Assembly: GCF_030655195.1 (NCBI RefSeq) | Contig: NZ_JAURWA010000195.1 | Coordinates: 28,160-92,159, forward strand | Direction of reading: 5' to 3' | Source: Patulibacter sp. | Lineage (GTDB): Bacteria > Actinomycetota > Thermoleophilia > Solirubrobacterales > Solirubrobacteraceae | DNA: 64,000 bases | Shown here: piece after piece, positions 56,519 to 64,000 of the stretch | Layout: each line of letters opens with the position of its first letter | Position numbering within the stretch: position 1 is the stretch's first letter | Notes under the pieces: generated by a model | What the model saw: the letters and a program-made list of their open reading frames with translations, nothing else | Databases searched by the model: none | Told to the model about the DNA's origin: nothing | Translations under genes and position numbers: made by a program

Positions 56519-57304
56519 ATGTCCGGGGTGCTCGCGTCGCTGCTCCTCCCCGGACTCCCTTCGGTGTGGGTGGCCGTCGCCGTCGTCGCCCTCTTCCTCG
56601 CCGTCTGGGCGGTGAGCGTCCGGATCGAGGACGTCGGCATCGTCGACACGTTCTGGGGGCTGTCGTTCGTCCTCGTCGCCGCGATCGTCGCGGTGACGGG
56701 CGAGGGCGACACCGGTCTGCGCTGGATCCTCCTGGCGATGACCGCCCTGTGGGGCGTCCGGCTCGGTGGCTTCCTCTTCGCCCGCTTCCGCCGGCACGAC
56801 GAGGAGGACCCGCGGTACGCCGCGATCCGCAAGCGACAGAGCCACCGGTTCGCGGTCTACAGCCTGGTCGTGATCTTCGGGACCCAGGCCGTCGCGGTGC
56901 TGCTCGTGTCGCTGCCGATCCAGGTCGCCGGGCAGTCCGACGCCGACGTCGGCGCCCTGGTCCTCGTCGGCATCGTCGTCTGGGCGATCGGCGTCGTGAT
57001 CGAGGCGCTCGGGGACGAGCAGAAGCGGCGGCACTCGGCGGCCAAGGACGGCTCGGTGCTCGACTCGGGGCTGTGGCGCTACAGCCGCCACCCCAACAAG
57101 TTCGGCGACGCCCTGGCCTGGTGGGGCATCTGGCTCGTCGCGGCCACCGCCGGCGGCACCTGGTGGACCTTCATCGGCCCGGCGGTCATGACCTTCGTTC
57201 TCGTCCGGGGCACGGGCGAGGACGACCACGACACGTCCTCCGACGAGGAGGCCGCGTACGTCCGCCGCACCTCGAAGTTCGTCCCCCTCCCGCCCCGCTC
57301 CTGA
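56519..57304 (+). CDS. DUF1295 membrane protein (steroid-reductase/ICMT-like)
   Basis: 261 residues with six or so membrane helices. VDTFWGLSFVLVA, LWGVRLGGFLFARF and LWRYSRHPNKFGDALAWWGIW are signatures of DUF1295, related to isoprenylcysteine methyltransferase and steroid 5-alpha-reductase folds. RYSRHPN is the conserved C-terminal motif. Enzymatic substrate unknown. Confidence 0.88.
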   Translation: MSGVLASLLLPGLPSVWVAVAVVALFLAVWAVSVRIEDVGIVDTFWGLSFVLVAAIVAVTGEGDTGLRWILLAMTALWGVRLGGFLFARFRRHDEEDPRYAAIRKRQSHRFAVYSLVVIFGTQAVAVLLVSLPIQVAGQSDADVGALVLVGIVVWAIGVVIEALGDEQKRRHSAAKDGSVLDSGLWRYSRHPNKFGDALAWWGIWLVAATAGGTWWTFIGPAVMTFVLVRGTGEDDHDTSSDEEAAYVRRTSKFVPLPPRS

Positions 57305-57357
57305 CGTTCCGGCGACGGTTCCCGCTCGGGCGCGACCCCACCATCGACTCCCCTGAC

Positions 57358-57885
57358 ATGACCGACGACGCCGCCCGCCCCACGCCTCCGCCCGGTTCCC
57401 CGTCCGACGACGCCCGCCACGTCCGGCGTGCCTGGGACCTGGCGCTGCAGAACGTCGACGAGGGCGGCCGTCCGTTCGGCTGCGTGGTCGTCGACGCGGC
57501 GACGGGCGAGGTGCTCGCCGAGGCCAGGAACCAGGTCGCGCAGTCGGGCGACAAGACCGCCCACGCCGAGGTCGTCGCGATCCGCGAGCTCGCCGCAAGG
57601 GGCCGCGACACCCTCGAGGGCTGCGACGTCTTCGTCACCGCCTACCCATGCCCGATGTGCCTCGGCGCGCTGTACTACGCCCAGCCCGACCGGCTCGTCC
57701 ACGGCGCGACGCGCGAGCAGGAGGACGAGCACTACGAGGACGGCAACGCGCTCTTCCGCCTGCGGACGTTCTACGACGAGTTCGCCAAGGACCCGAAGGA
57801 CCGCGCGCTCCGCGCCGAGCAGCTCGAGCCCGACGACCCCACGCGCCCCTTCCGCGAGTACACCGCCCGCCACGCCGACGCCTGA
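57358..57885 (+). CDS. Nucleoside/tRNA deaminase-family protein (guanine deaminase-like)
   Basis: 175 residues of the CDA fold. Zinc and catalytic motifs are HAEVVAI (HAE) and YPCPMCLGALYYA (PCxxC). RRAWDLALQNVDEGGRPFGCVVVD and the C-terminal DPTRPFREYTAR resemble bacterial guanine deaminases (GuaD-type) more than tRNA adenosine deaminase. Start ATG at 57358; no neighbour suggests a pathway. Confidence 0.85.
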   Translation: MTDDAARPTPPPGSPSDDARHVRRAWDLALQNVDEGGRPFGCVVVDAATGEVLAEARNQVAQSGDKTAHAEVVAIRELAARGRDTLEGCDVFVTAYPCPMCLGALYYAQPDRLVHGATREQEDEHYEDGNALFRLRTFYDEFAKDPKDRALRAEQLEPDDPTRPFREYTARHADA

Positions 57886-57910
57886 GCGCCGGACGTGGGA
57901 CCGTTGCCCG

Positions 57911-58978
57911 ATGAGCGACGGGACGCAGGGGCCGACTCCACCGATGGGACCGTCCGGGATCGATGTCCCGAAGGTCACGGCGTGGCTGCAGGACGTGCTG
58001 CCGGCCGCCGCGGCGCCCTTCACGTTCACCCGCATCGGCGACGGACGATCCAACCTGACGTTCCGGGTGGCCGACACCGCCGGGGCGGCCTGGATCCTGC
58101 GCCGACCGCCGCTGGGCCCGCGGCTGCGGGGCGCCCACGACATGGTCCGTGAGCACCGGCTGCTCGCCGCCCTGCACCCCGCCGGCGTGCGGGTCCCCGA
58201 GCCCCTGGGCCTGTGCGAGGACGAGGCCGTGACGGGCGCGCCCTTCTACCTGATGGAGCTCGCCGAGGGCACCGTCGTGACGGGGAACGCGGACCTCGAG
58301 GCGTTCTCGCCGGAGGACCGCGCGACCGCGAGCCGGTCGATGGTCGCGGCCCTGGCCGAGCTGCACGCCGTCGACGTCGACGCGGTCGGCCTGGGCGACC
58401 TCTCCCGCCACGAGGGCTACGCGGAGCGCCAGCTCAAGGGCTGGTGGCGCCAGTGGGAGGCGTCGAAGACCCGTGAGGTCCCGGCGATCGACCGCGTCCG
58501 CGACCTGCTGGCGGCAGCCGTCCCGGACCAGCGGCGGGTCGGCGTCGTCCACGGCGACTACAAGCTGGAGAACGTCGTGCTGGGCGCGGACGGCGAGGTC
58601 GTCGCGATCCTCGACTGGGAGCTCTGCACCCTCGGCGACCCGGTGGCCGACCTCGGCACGCTGATGACGTACTGGATCGAGTCCGGCGACCCGAGCGACT
58701 GGGCGCTGGGCGGCAGCGACGCGCCGACCAGCGCCGAGGGCTTCCTCACCCGCGCCGAAATGGCCGAGGCCTACTCCGCCGCGACGGGCGACCCGCTCGA
58801 CGGCCTGCCGTTCTTCGAGGCCCAGGGCTGCTGGAAGCTGGCGATCATCCTGCAAGGCGTCATCCGCCGCTTCCGCGACACGCCGGAGAACGCCAACGCC
58901 GACCCCGACGTCCTCGAGCCGACGCTCGACAGCCTGGCCGACCGGGCCGAGCGGATCGCGACGACGCTGCGGGGCTGA
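57911..58978 (+). CDS. Phosphotransferase-family (APH-like) protein, ACAD10/11 kinase type
   Basis: 355 residues with a kinase-like fold: IGDGRSNLTFRVADTAG, WILRRPPLGPRLRGAHDMVR, catalytic GVVHGDYKLENVVL and metal-binding AILDWELCTLGDPVADL. RRPPLGPRLRGAHDM is typical of the acyl-CoA-dehydrogenase-associated phosphotransferases, which phosphorylate hydroxyacyl-CoA. No drug-resistance role is implied. Starts 26 bp after the deaminase gene, with GACCGT 6 nt before the ATG. Confidence 0.9.
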   Translation: MSDGTQGPTPPMGPSGIDVPKVTAWLQDVLPAAAAPFTFTRIGDGRSNLTFRVADTAGAAWILRRPPLGPRLRGAHDMVREHRLLAALHPAGVRVPEPLGLCEDEAVTGAPFYLMELAEGTVVTGNADLEAFSPEDRATASRSMVAALAELHAVDVDAVGLGDLSRHEGYAERQLKGWWRQWEASKTREVPAIDRVRDLLAAAVPDQRRVGVVHGDYKLENVVLGADGEVVAILDWELCTLGDPVADLGTLMTYWIESGDPSDWALGGSDAPTSAEGFLTRAEMAEAYSAATGDPLDGLPFFEAQGCWKLAIILQGVIRRFRDTPENANADPDVLEPTLDSLADRAERIATTLRG

Positions 58979-59282
58979 GCGGCCGGAGGGAGCCGAAGGG
59001 GCCGGACGGGACACGGGCCGGGACGCGACGGCCGCCTCGTTCGGCCCCGCGCGCCCGGCGTGCACGCCTCCCGGCGGTCGGCCGATCACCGGCCGATCAC
59101 CGGCCGGTCGACGGACCGTCCACGCGCCGAGGGGGCCATCCGTCCGGACGCTGTGCAATTCGCAACCGGGCGTCGCAGGATCGTCCGACGAGGAGGACAG
59201 GCCCCGGATCCAGGGGCCGGTGGTGTCGGGCTCCGCCGGAGTCGGACCGCCGGCCTTCCGCGCCGACTCCCCCACCGTCCCC
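58979..59282. other. 304-bp intergenic region
   Basis: Contains a tandem GGCCGATCACC duplication (59080-59101) and otherwise no gene, hairpin or recognisable promoter. The PAS gene start beyond it is uncertain; an in-frame ATG at 59220 would take up the last 63 bases. Confidence 0.5.
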
Positions 59283-60395
59283 ATGTTCTCCGTCTCGACC
59301 CTCACCATCGGGGACGTCGGCATCGTCGTCCGTCCGATCTCCTCGTCCGCCCAGCTGCGCGAGACCCTCGACGCCGTCTCCTCGATCCGGGGCATCGACC
59401 GTGCCGCGGTCGACCGGGTGCACGGCGACACCGCGCACCTCAAGGCCCACGCCGAGCGCCCGGTCGCGCTGGCCAGCGAGCTGCGGTCGGCGTTCCGCCA
59501 GCGCGTCGTCTCCTGCACCGCGTCCGAGGGGCGCATCGTCGTCGAGCTCGCCGGGGCCCGTCCCGCCCCGGGCGCCGACGACGCACCGCGCACACCCCGC
59601 GCCGACGGTCCGCCCGTGACGGACGGTCCGCGGGCGACGGACGGTCCGCGGGTGGCGCCCACGGGCCGGGACGCGGCCTCCGCGGCCCTGGACGAGTGCG
59701 ACGACGTGTCGGTCCTCCACTTCGACCTGGAGCAGCGCTTCACCGCCGCGGCAGGCGGGATGCACCGCCGGCTCGGCCACGACTTCGAGCAGCTCCGCGG
59801 CAGGACGGCCAAGGACGTCGTCCCCGCGGGGACGTGGTGGCTGCTGCGCCCCGCCTACGCCGACGCCCTCGCGGGCCGCACCCGCGTCATGGACGTGCCC
59901 CTGGCCGCGGGTCTTGCGACCTACGAGGCCACCTTCCGCCCCGTCACGGACGACGGCGTCGTCACCGGCGGCACCGTCACCGTCCGGGACGTCACCCGCC
60001 AGCGGGTCACGGAGCGGGCGCTGGCCGAGTCCACCGCCGTCCTCGCCGCCGTGCTCGACGCGTCCGACACCCCGTTCGGGCTGCTGGCCCCGAACGGCCG
60101 GTGGGCCCGCGTCAACGCCGCGATGCTCGCCCTCCTGGACGAGGACGAGGCGACGATGCTGACCTCCAACCTGTTCGACCGCACCCGGCCGGACGAGACC
60201 CGCGTGCTCGAGAGGGCGCTGACCGAGATGATCGACAACCGCTGCGACCACCACCTCGACGGCCTGCGCGTGCGGCGACGGCACGGGGAGTGGATCGACG
60301 TGTCCGCCCGGCTGACCGCCGTGCGGTCCGGCGTCGGACTGAACGGCGTGGTGGTCGAGCTGCGCCCAGGGGTCGCCGTGGAGGTGGCCTGCTGA
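59283..60395 (+). CDS. PAS-domain protein with unknown N-terminal domain
   Basis: 370 residues from MFSVSTLTIG (alternative 59220). An N-terminal alpha/beta domain (1-90; LRETLDAVSSIRGIDRAAVDRVHG, VVSCTASEGRIVVELAG) resembles small ferredoxin-like folds but lacks a metal CxxC. A Pro/Asp-rich linker with an 18-bp tandem repeat follows. Then two PAS-like domains (about 135-235, 245-360; the second has LAAVLDASDTPFGLLAPNGRW). No output domain. Stop overlaps the next gene's start (TGATG), so the two act together. Confidence 0.7.
   Translation: MFSVSTLTIGDVGIVVRPISSSAQLRETLDAVSSIRGIDRAAVDRVHGDTAHLKAHAERPVALASELRSAFRQRVVSCTASEGRIVVELAGARPAPGADDAPRTPRADGPPVTDGPRATDGPRVAPTGRDAASAALDECDDVSVLHFDLEQRFTAAAGGMHRRLGHDFEQLRGRTAKDVVPAGTWWLLRPAYADALAGRTRVMDVPLAAGLATYEATFRPVTDDGVVTGGTVTVRDVTRQRVTERALAESTAVLAAVLDASDTPFGLLAPNGRWARVNAAMLALLDEDEATMLTSNLFDRTRPDETRVLERALTEMIDNRCDHHLDGLRVRRRHGEWIDVSARLTAVRSGVGLNGVVVELRPGVAVEVAC
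59617..59652 (+). repeat. 18-bp tandem duplication inside PAS gene linker
   Basis: GACGGACGGTCCGCGGG with one preceding variable base occurs twice in direct succession, encoding TDGPR(A/V). In frame; probably replication slippage in an unconstrained linker. Confidence 0.8.
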
Positions 60396-61366
60396 TGCTG
60401 CGCGACGTTCCGGAGCCCCTACGGGCCATGAGCGCCGCGCTCGACGCGGTACCCGATCACGTCGTCGTGCTCGGCGAGGACGGTCGGATCCTCCACACCA
60501 ACGCGGCCTGGCGCCGGTTCGCCCGCGAGAACGGCGGCGATCGCGACTGGACCGGCGTGGACTACCTGGCCGTCGGGGACGACGGGCCGGACGACGGACG
60601 GACCGACGACGTGAGCCGCGGCATCCGCGAGGTCGTCGAGGGCCGGCGCGAGCGGTTCGAGCACGAGTACGACTGCCACGCGCCCGACCGGCTGCGCTGG
60701 TTCCGGCTGACGGCGACCCGCGTGGGCGTGGCGGGGGTCGGCGCCGTCGTCGCGCACACCGACGTCTCCCGTGCGCGGACCACCGCGGCCGTGCTCGGCT
60801 CGCGCGCCACGCACGACGCGCTGACGGGGGTGCTCACCGGCGAGGCGATCGAGTCGCACGCCCGGCAGATGGTCGCCGAGGGACGGGGCGTGACGGTCGT
60901 GCGCGTCCGGCTGGAGGACGAGCCCTCCCGCGACCGCGACGCCGACCTCGCCCGCGCGGCGTCGACGCTGCAGGGCCTGTTCCCCGCCCCCGCGATGCTC
61001 GGGCGCACCGACCACGGGCTCGTCGTCGTGCAGGGCGGCGAGACCGACGACGAGCTGCTCGAGGCGCTGGGGACCACCTACGGCGCGCTCGCCGCGGGCT
61101 TCCCGGACCTGCACGTGACGATCACCGGCGAGCGCCTCTCCCGGGGCAGCGGGGTGCGCCCGGACGACGGTGTCCCGGTCGGCCCGGCGCACCGGGTCGC
61201 GACGCCGGCGGCCGAGACCCCTCCGACGACACCGACCGCCGCGCGCCGGGACGCGACGCCGGCCACGCGGACCGGGACGTCCGCGGCCGGGGACCGGGAC
61301 GTGCCGGACCCGGCGGCGCCGGCGGCCGAGGACCGCGCGAGCGCACCGGCGGGCCGGGGCGGCTGA
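60395..61366 (+). CDS. PAS protein with degenerate GGDEF-like domain
   Basis: 323 residues. PAS domain (about 8-130; DAVPDHVVVLGEDGRILHTNAAW). Then ATHDALTGVLTGEAIESHARQM, the usual opening of a GGDEF domain, but the active-site position reads GRTDHGLVVV instead of GGDEFxxxL, so it should not make c-di-GMP. The C-terminal 70 residues are Thr/Pro/Ala-rich. Overlap with the upstream PAS gene implies a two-protein sensory unit. Confidence 0.72.
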   Translation: MLRDVPEPLRAMSAALDAVPDHVVVLGEDGRILHTNAAWRRFARENGGDRDWTGVDYLAVGDDGPDDGRTDDVSRGIREVVEGRRERFEHEYDCHAPDRLRWFRLTATRVGVAGVGAVVAHTDVSRARTTAAVLGSRATHDALTGVLTGEAIESHARQMVAEGRGVTVVRVRLEDEPSRDRDADLARAASTLQGLFPAPAMLGRTDHGLVVVQGGETDDELLEALGTTYGALAAGFPDLHVTITGERLSRGSGVRPDDGVPVGPAHRVATPAAETPPTTPTAARRDATPATRTGTSAAGDRDVPDPAAPAAEDRASAPAGRGG

Positions 61367-61566
61367 CGCGCGGACGATCCGCCGAAGACGCCTGCACCGG
61401 GGCGCATTCGGGCCAGGCCCTCGACGAATGATCTACCCGGGGCCTCGTTCCTTGGGGAATCGGGGTTCCAGCGCGATAGACCGCCGTCGTCCGGGTAGTG
61501 CTGGAGAAGCCGCACCTCGCGGAACACCGCGTCTCGCGGAGCCCCCCAACCTCGAAGGAGCCCCTC

Positions 61567-61839
61567 ATGGGCATCATCGGTTTCCTCATCCTCGGCCTCA
61601 TCGCCGGCTTCATCGCCCGCTCGATCCACAAGGGCCCTGAGCCCAACGGTCTGCTCGGCACGCTCGTCGTAGGCGTCGTCGGCGCGATCGTCGGTGGCCT
61701 GATCGCCTCCGCCATCGGCATCGGCGGCATCGACGAGTTCTTCAGCATCGGCACGTGGATCACCGCCATCGTCGGCGCCCTCGTGTTCCTGTTCGCCTAC
61801 AGCGCGCTGGTCGGCAACCGCTCGGCCGCGCACCGCTAG
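61567..61839 (+). CDS. GlsB/YeaQ/YmgE-family small membrane protein
   Basis: 90 residues with three membrane helices rich in Gly: MGIIGFLILGLIAGFIARSI, LLGTLVVGVVGAIVGGLIAS, FFSIGTWITAIVGALVFLF. RBS GAAGGAG. The family (transglycosylase-associated, stress-induced) is of unclear function. Followed 10 bp later by a strong hairpin. Confidence 0.92.
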   Translation: MGIIGFLILGLIAGFIARSIHKGPEPNGLLGTLVVGVVGAIVGGLIASAIGIGGIDEFFSIGTWITAIVGALVFLFAYSALVGNRSAAHR

Positions 61840-61849
61840 CAGCACCCCC

Positions 61850-61883
61850 GCCGCCGCCCGGCCCGCACGGGCCGGGCGGCGGC
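61850..61883 (+). terminator. Strong GC hairpin terminator
   Basis: GCCGCCGCCCGGCCCG-CA-CGGGCCGGGCGGCGGC, 16-base perfectly complementary arms, beginning 11 bp after the GlsB stop codon. No T-run. Confidence 0.75.
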
Positions 61884-62001
61884 ACCGCGCACCCGCGCGC
61901 CTCCCACCCACCCGGGTCCGGAGGCGCGGGTCGGGCGCGCCGAAGGCCCGGATCGCCGCTCCCCACGGGGCGCCGCCCCGCGTCCGCCACCATCTACGGC
62001 G

Positions 62002-62586
62002 ATGTCGACGCTGATCGTCACCGCCCACGCGGACACCGACTCCCTCACGCACCGGGCCGCCGGAGCGCTCCGGGACCTCGTCGGGCCCGGGCGGACCCGG
62101 ATGGCCCACCTCGCCCAGGAGGGCTTCGACCCGCGGTTCACGACCGAGGACCTCGCCGCCTACCGCGGCCGGGGCTCCACCGACCACGGCATCCGTGCCC
62201 AGCAACGTCGCGTCGACGGCGCCTCCGACCTCGTGCTCGTCTTCCCCGTCTACTGGTGGTCGATGCCGGCGCTGCTGAAGGGCTGGATCGACCGCGTCTT
62301 CGTCGCCGGCTGGGCCTTCGGCCTCGTCGACGACCGGATCGCCCCGCGGCTGACCGACCTGACGGCGCATCTCCTGCCCGTCTCCGGCACCTCGGCGGAG
62401 TCGTTCGCCCGGCACGGGTACGCCGACGCGTTCCGCACCCAGGTCGAGGTCGGCATCCTGGACTTCTGCGGCATCCGTCGCGGCAGGACCTCGTTCCTCC
62501 ACGACGCGGAGTCGACGGACGCGGCCGCGGTCGCCCAGGGGCTCGAGACCGCCGTCACGGCGATCGCGGCGGCGATCGGCGAGTAG
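62002..62586 (+). CDS. NAD(P)H:quinone reductase-like flavodoxin_2 protein
   Basis: 194 residues: LIVTAHADTDSLTHRAA (FMN loop), LVFPVYWWSMPALLKGWIDRVFVAGWAF (the MdaB/KefF/NQO signature) and PVSGTSAESFARHGY. Reduces quinones or other acceptors two electrons at a time, using FAD or FMN. Stand-alone gene. Confidence 0.9.
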   Translation: MSTLIVTAHADTDSLTHRAAGALRDLVGPGRTRMAHLAQEGFDPRFTTEDLAAYRGRGSTDHGIRAQQRRVDGASDLVLVFPVYWWSMPALLKGWIDRVFVAGWAFGLVDDRIAPRLTDLTAHLLPVSGTSAESFARHGYADAFRTQVEVGILDFCGIRRGRTSFLHDAESTDAAAVAQGLETAVTAIAAAIGE

Positions 62587-62636
62587 CGCCCGACGAGGCC
62601 CTCGACCGGCTCCCGGCCCGGCTCTACGCTCGACGC

Positions 62637-63011
62637 ATGCCGACCCTCGACCCCGACGACGTGCGCGCGATCTGCCTGGGCCTCCCCGAGGCGGAGGAGC
62701 GGACCAGCCACGGCAACCCGGCGTTCTTCGCGGGGTCCAAGGGCCGGATGTTCGCCGCCCACCTCGTCGACCACCACGGCGACGGCCGCATCGCGGTCTG
62801 GCTCGCCGCCCCCGACGGCGCGCAGTCCGCACTCGTGGACGGTGACCCCGACGCCTTCTTCGTCCCACCCTACGTCGGGCACCGCGGCTGGATCGGCGTC
62901 CACCTCGATCGCGGGCTCACGCGCGACGGGCTCGCCGAGCTCGTCGCCGACGCCTTCGTCACCGTCGCCCCGGCACGGCTGGCCCGGCAGGTCGAGGACG
63001 ACGAGAGCTGA
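62637..63011 (+). CDS. MmcQ/YjbR-family DNA-binding-like protein
   Basis: 124 residues with VRAICLGLPEAEERTSHGNPAF, the start of the YjbR fold, then FFVPPYVGHRGWIGVHLDRG. TACGCT is 6 nt before the ATG (leaderless). The family is structurally a double-wing fold; no defined function. Confidence 0.88.
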   Translation: MPTLDPDDVRAICLGLPEAEERTSHGNPAFFAGSKGRMFAAHLVDHHGDGRIAVWLAAPDGAQSALVDGDPDAFFVPPYVGHRGWIGVHLDRGLTRDGLAELVADAFVTVAPARLARQVEDDES

Positions 63012-63107
63012 CGGCCGCCCCGACGGAGGCGGGAGCTGGGAGGGTCGCGGGGGCCGCACGGCTCGTCGCCGCCGACGACCGCGGCCGACCGCGGCCCGGC
63101 CGGATCC

Positions 63108-63386
63108 TCAGCCGACGGCCGCCCGACGGAGCCGCTCGACGACCGCCTCGACCTCGAGCACGACCTGGTCGTCCTCGGGGTCCCCGGAGTCGCTCAGGTC
63201 GTCGAGGTGGCGCTCCAGGTCACGAGCGGCGAGGGCGGCCGCGGCGCGCCGGTCGTCCGGAGGCCCCGCGCCGTCCGCGAGGGTACCCAGCGCGCCGGCG
63301 AGGAGCCCGATGGAGGAGGTCGACAGGACCGCGCGCTCGGCCGCGCGCTGCCGCTGTCCCGACGTCTGATCGACTCGAACGTCCAT
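63108..63386 (-). CDS. Small helical hypothetical protein
   Basis: 92 residues from MDVRVDQTSGQRQ. Predominantly helical (AERAVLSTSSIGLLAGALGTLAD; ALAARDLERHLDDL), acidic C-terminus. No family recognised; the start is uncertain and no RBS is visible. Confidence 0.5.
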   Translation of the reverse strand: MDVRVDQTSGQRQRAAERAVLSTSSIGLLAGALGTLADGAGPPDDRRAAAALAARDLERHLDDLSDSGDPEDDQVVLEVEAVVERLRRAAVG

Positions 63387-63466
63387 ACGAGGTACATCGG
63401 GTCGGGCAGGGCGGCGGATGCGATCTGTGACGAGGGCCACGGCGCTCCCCCGGGGCCGTCCCACCG

Positions 63467-63874
63467 CTACGACCGGACGGCGAAGACCGCCCGGGCCCGC
63501 ACGATCTCGTCCCCCGCGGCGTGCAGCGAGCAGTCGGCGAACGCGAGCTCGCCGCCGACCTGCTCGACCGCGGTCCGCGCCTCGATCCACGCCCCCTCGG
63601 GGCCGGGTCGCAGGAAGTCCGTGGTCAGGGAGACCGTCGCGACCTTCGGCTCGCCGTCGGCGGCGCGACGGATCGCGTGGCCCAGCGCGGCGTCGACGAC
63701 CGTCGCCAGGAAGCCGCCCATCGCGGTGCCGGCGGCGTTGAGGTGCTCGGCCCGCACGCGGGCCCCGAGCGTGCCGTCCTCCTCCCGGACGTGGAGCGGC
63801 CCGACGTGGTCGAGGAACGCCCCGGCGTCGGTGTAGGGGACGAATCCGGCGGGGACGGGCGGGTCGGCGGGCAT
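63467..63874 (-). CDS. PaaI-type acyl-CoA thioesterase (hotdog fold)
   Basis: 135 residues. LNAAGTAMGGFLATVVDAALGHAIRR contains the HxxGGxxxxxxDxxxG-like core with N in the place of the usual His (NAAGTAMGG), and VATVSLTTDFLRPGPEG follows. Typical of the PaaI/YbgC hotdog group hydrolysing aryl- or acyl-CoA esters. TAGCGA lies 6 nt before the ATG. Confidence 0.85.
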   Translation of the reverse strand: MPADPPVPAGFVPYTDAGAFLDHVGPLHVREEDGTLGARVRAEHLNAAGTAMGGFLATVVDAALGHAIRRAADGEPKVATVSLTTDFLRPGPEGAWIEARTAVEQVGGELAFADCSLHAAGDEIVRARAVFAVRS

Positions 63875-64000
63875 GCGGGGTCGCTACCCGGTGGGCGCGT
63901 CGCCACCGGTGACGGGCGCTCGGGGCGGGGGTGCCACCGAGGCCCCGTCCGCGCAGGGCGCGGCGCGGGTGGCAATGCCTGGCTCAACTCCTTGGCAATC

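Noticed and set aside
59080-59101. Tandem GGCCGATCACC repeat as a regulatory array
   Set aside because: Only two full copies with a degenerate third; no promoter alongside.
61384-61566. SigB-type promoter before the GlsB gene
   Set aside because: GGTTCC and GGGTAG are present but separated by about 23 nt, too far for the usual GTTT-N14-16-GGGTA spacing.

Overview
The window is very GC-rich, densely packed chromosomal DNA from a high-GC Gram-positive bacterium. Gene families (fused LivHM permease, DosS-type heme-GAF kinase, arginine deiminase cluster, actinobacterial-type leaderless starts with a TANNNT -10 six to eight bases before the start codon) point to an actinobacterium. The general flavour suggests the Solirubrobacterales/Thermoleophilia, but no rRNA or other phylogenetic marker is present, so this is inference. 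I found no tRNA, rRNA, IS element, prophage or CRISPR. Assigned genes cover nearly the whole window; most other ORF-track entries are frame shadows.

Layout. 1-4.5 kb (minus): branched-chain amino-acid-type ABC transporter (lipoprotein, LivF, LivG, fused LivHM). 4.7-8.2 kb (plus): EthD-like protein and flavin reductase, then a CarH/LitR-type B12 photoreceptor regulator, an ECF sigma factor and a DUF2294 protein. 8.2-12.1 kb: small unknowns, a TetR regulator and the agmatine-to-putrescine pair aguB-aguA behind a perfect 25-bp palindromic operator. 12.1-15.8 kb: ABC-2 exporter divergent from a DesK/DesR-like two-component pair. 15.8-55 kb: a large stress/low-oxygen island. 55-64 kb: ordinary housekeeping and unknown genes, two PAS proteins, a GlsB-like membrane protein, a quinone-reductase-like flavoprotein, a YjbR protein and a PaaI-type thioesterase.

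The island is the main result. It encodes cytochrome bd oxidase with its assembly exporter (cydABDC), alcohol and aldehyde dehydrogenases, a CBS-pair protein, a VIT1-type metal transporter, five universal stress proteins, a YflT-like stress protein, two FAD oxidoreductases sharing a WWPP tail, a GNAT acetyltransferase, the arginine deiminase pathway (arcA, arcB, arcC and a YfcC-type transporter), two overlapping P2-type cation ATPases, a HemG-like flavodoxin with a SulP transporter, and sensor kinases. The central kinase (34864-36591) keeps the GAF-A heme histidine and distal tyrosine of mycobacterial DosS/DosT at identical 22-residue spacing, and is divergent from a DevR/DosR-like regulator. 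Gene content strongly resembles a DosR dormancy regulon.

By eye, about 17 promoters in this island share one architecture: an upstream box close to CGCGTAGTTCTCCGC (either orientation), then a GATGG/GATGA/GATGC element centred about 31 bp (sometimes about 43 bp) further on, then exactly 19 nt to an NANNNT -10. One box between 18904 and 19059 serves two divergent genes symmetrically. I infer a locally clustered regulon for respiration, fermentation, arginine catabolism and stress survival at low oxygen or redox stress, probably run by the DosS/DosR-like pair. The box is not the mycobacterial Dos box, so the motif and the GATGG-N19 rule may be undescribed.
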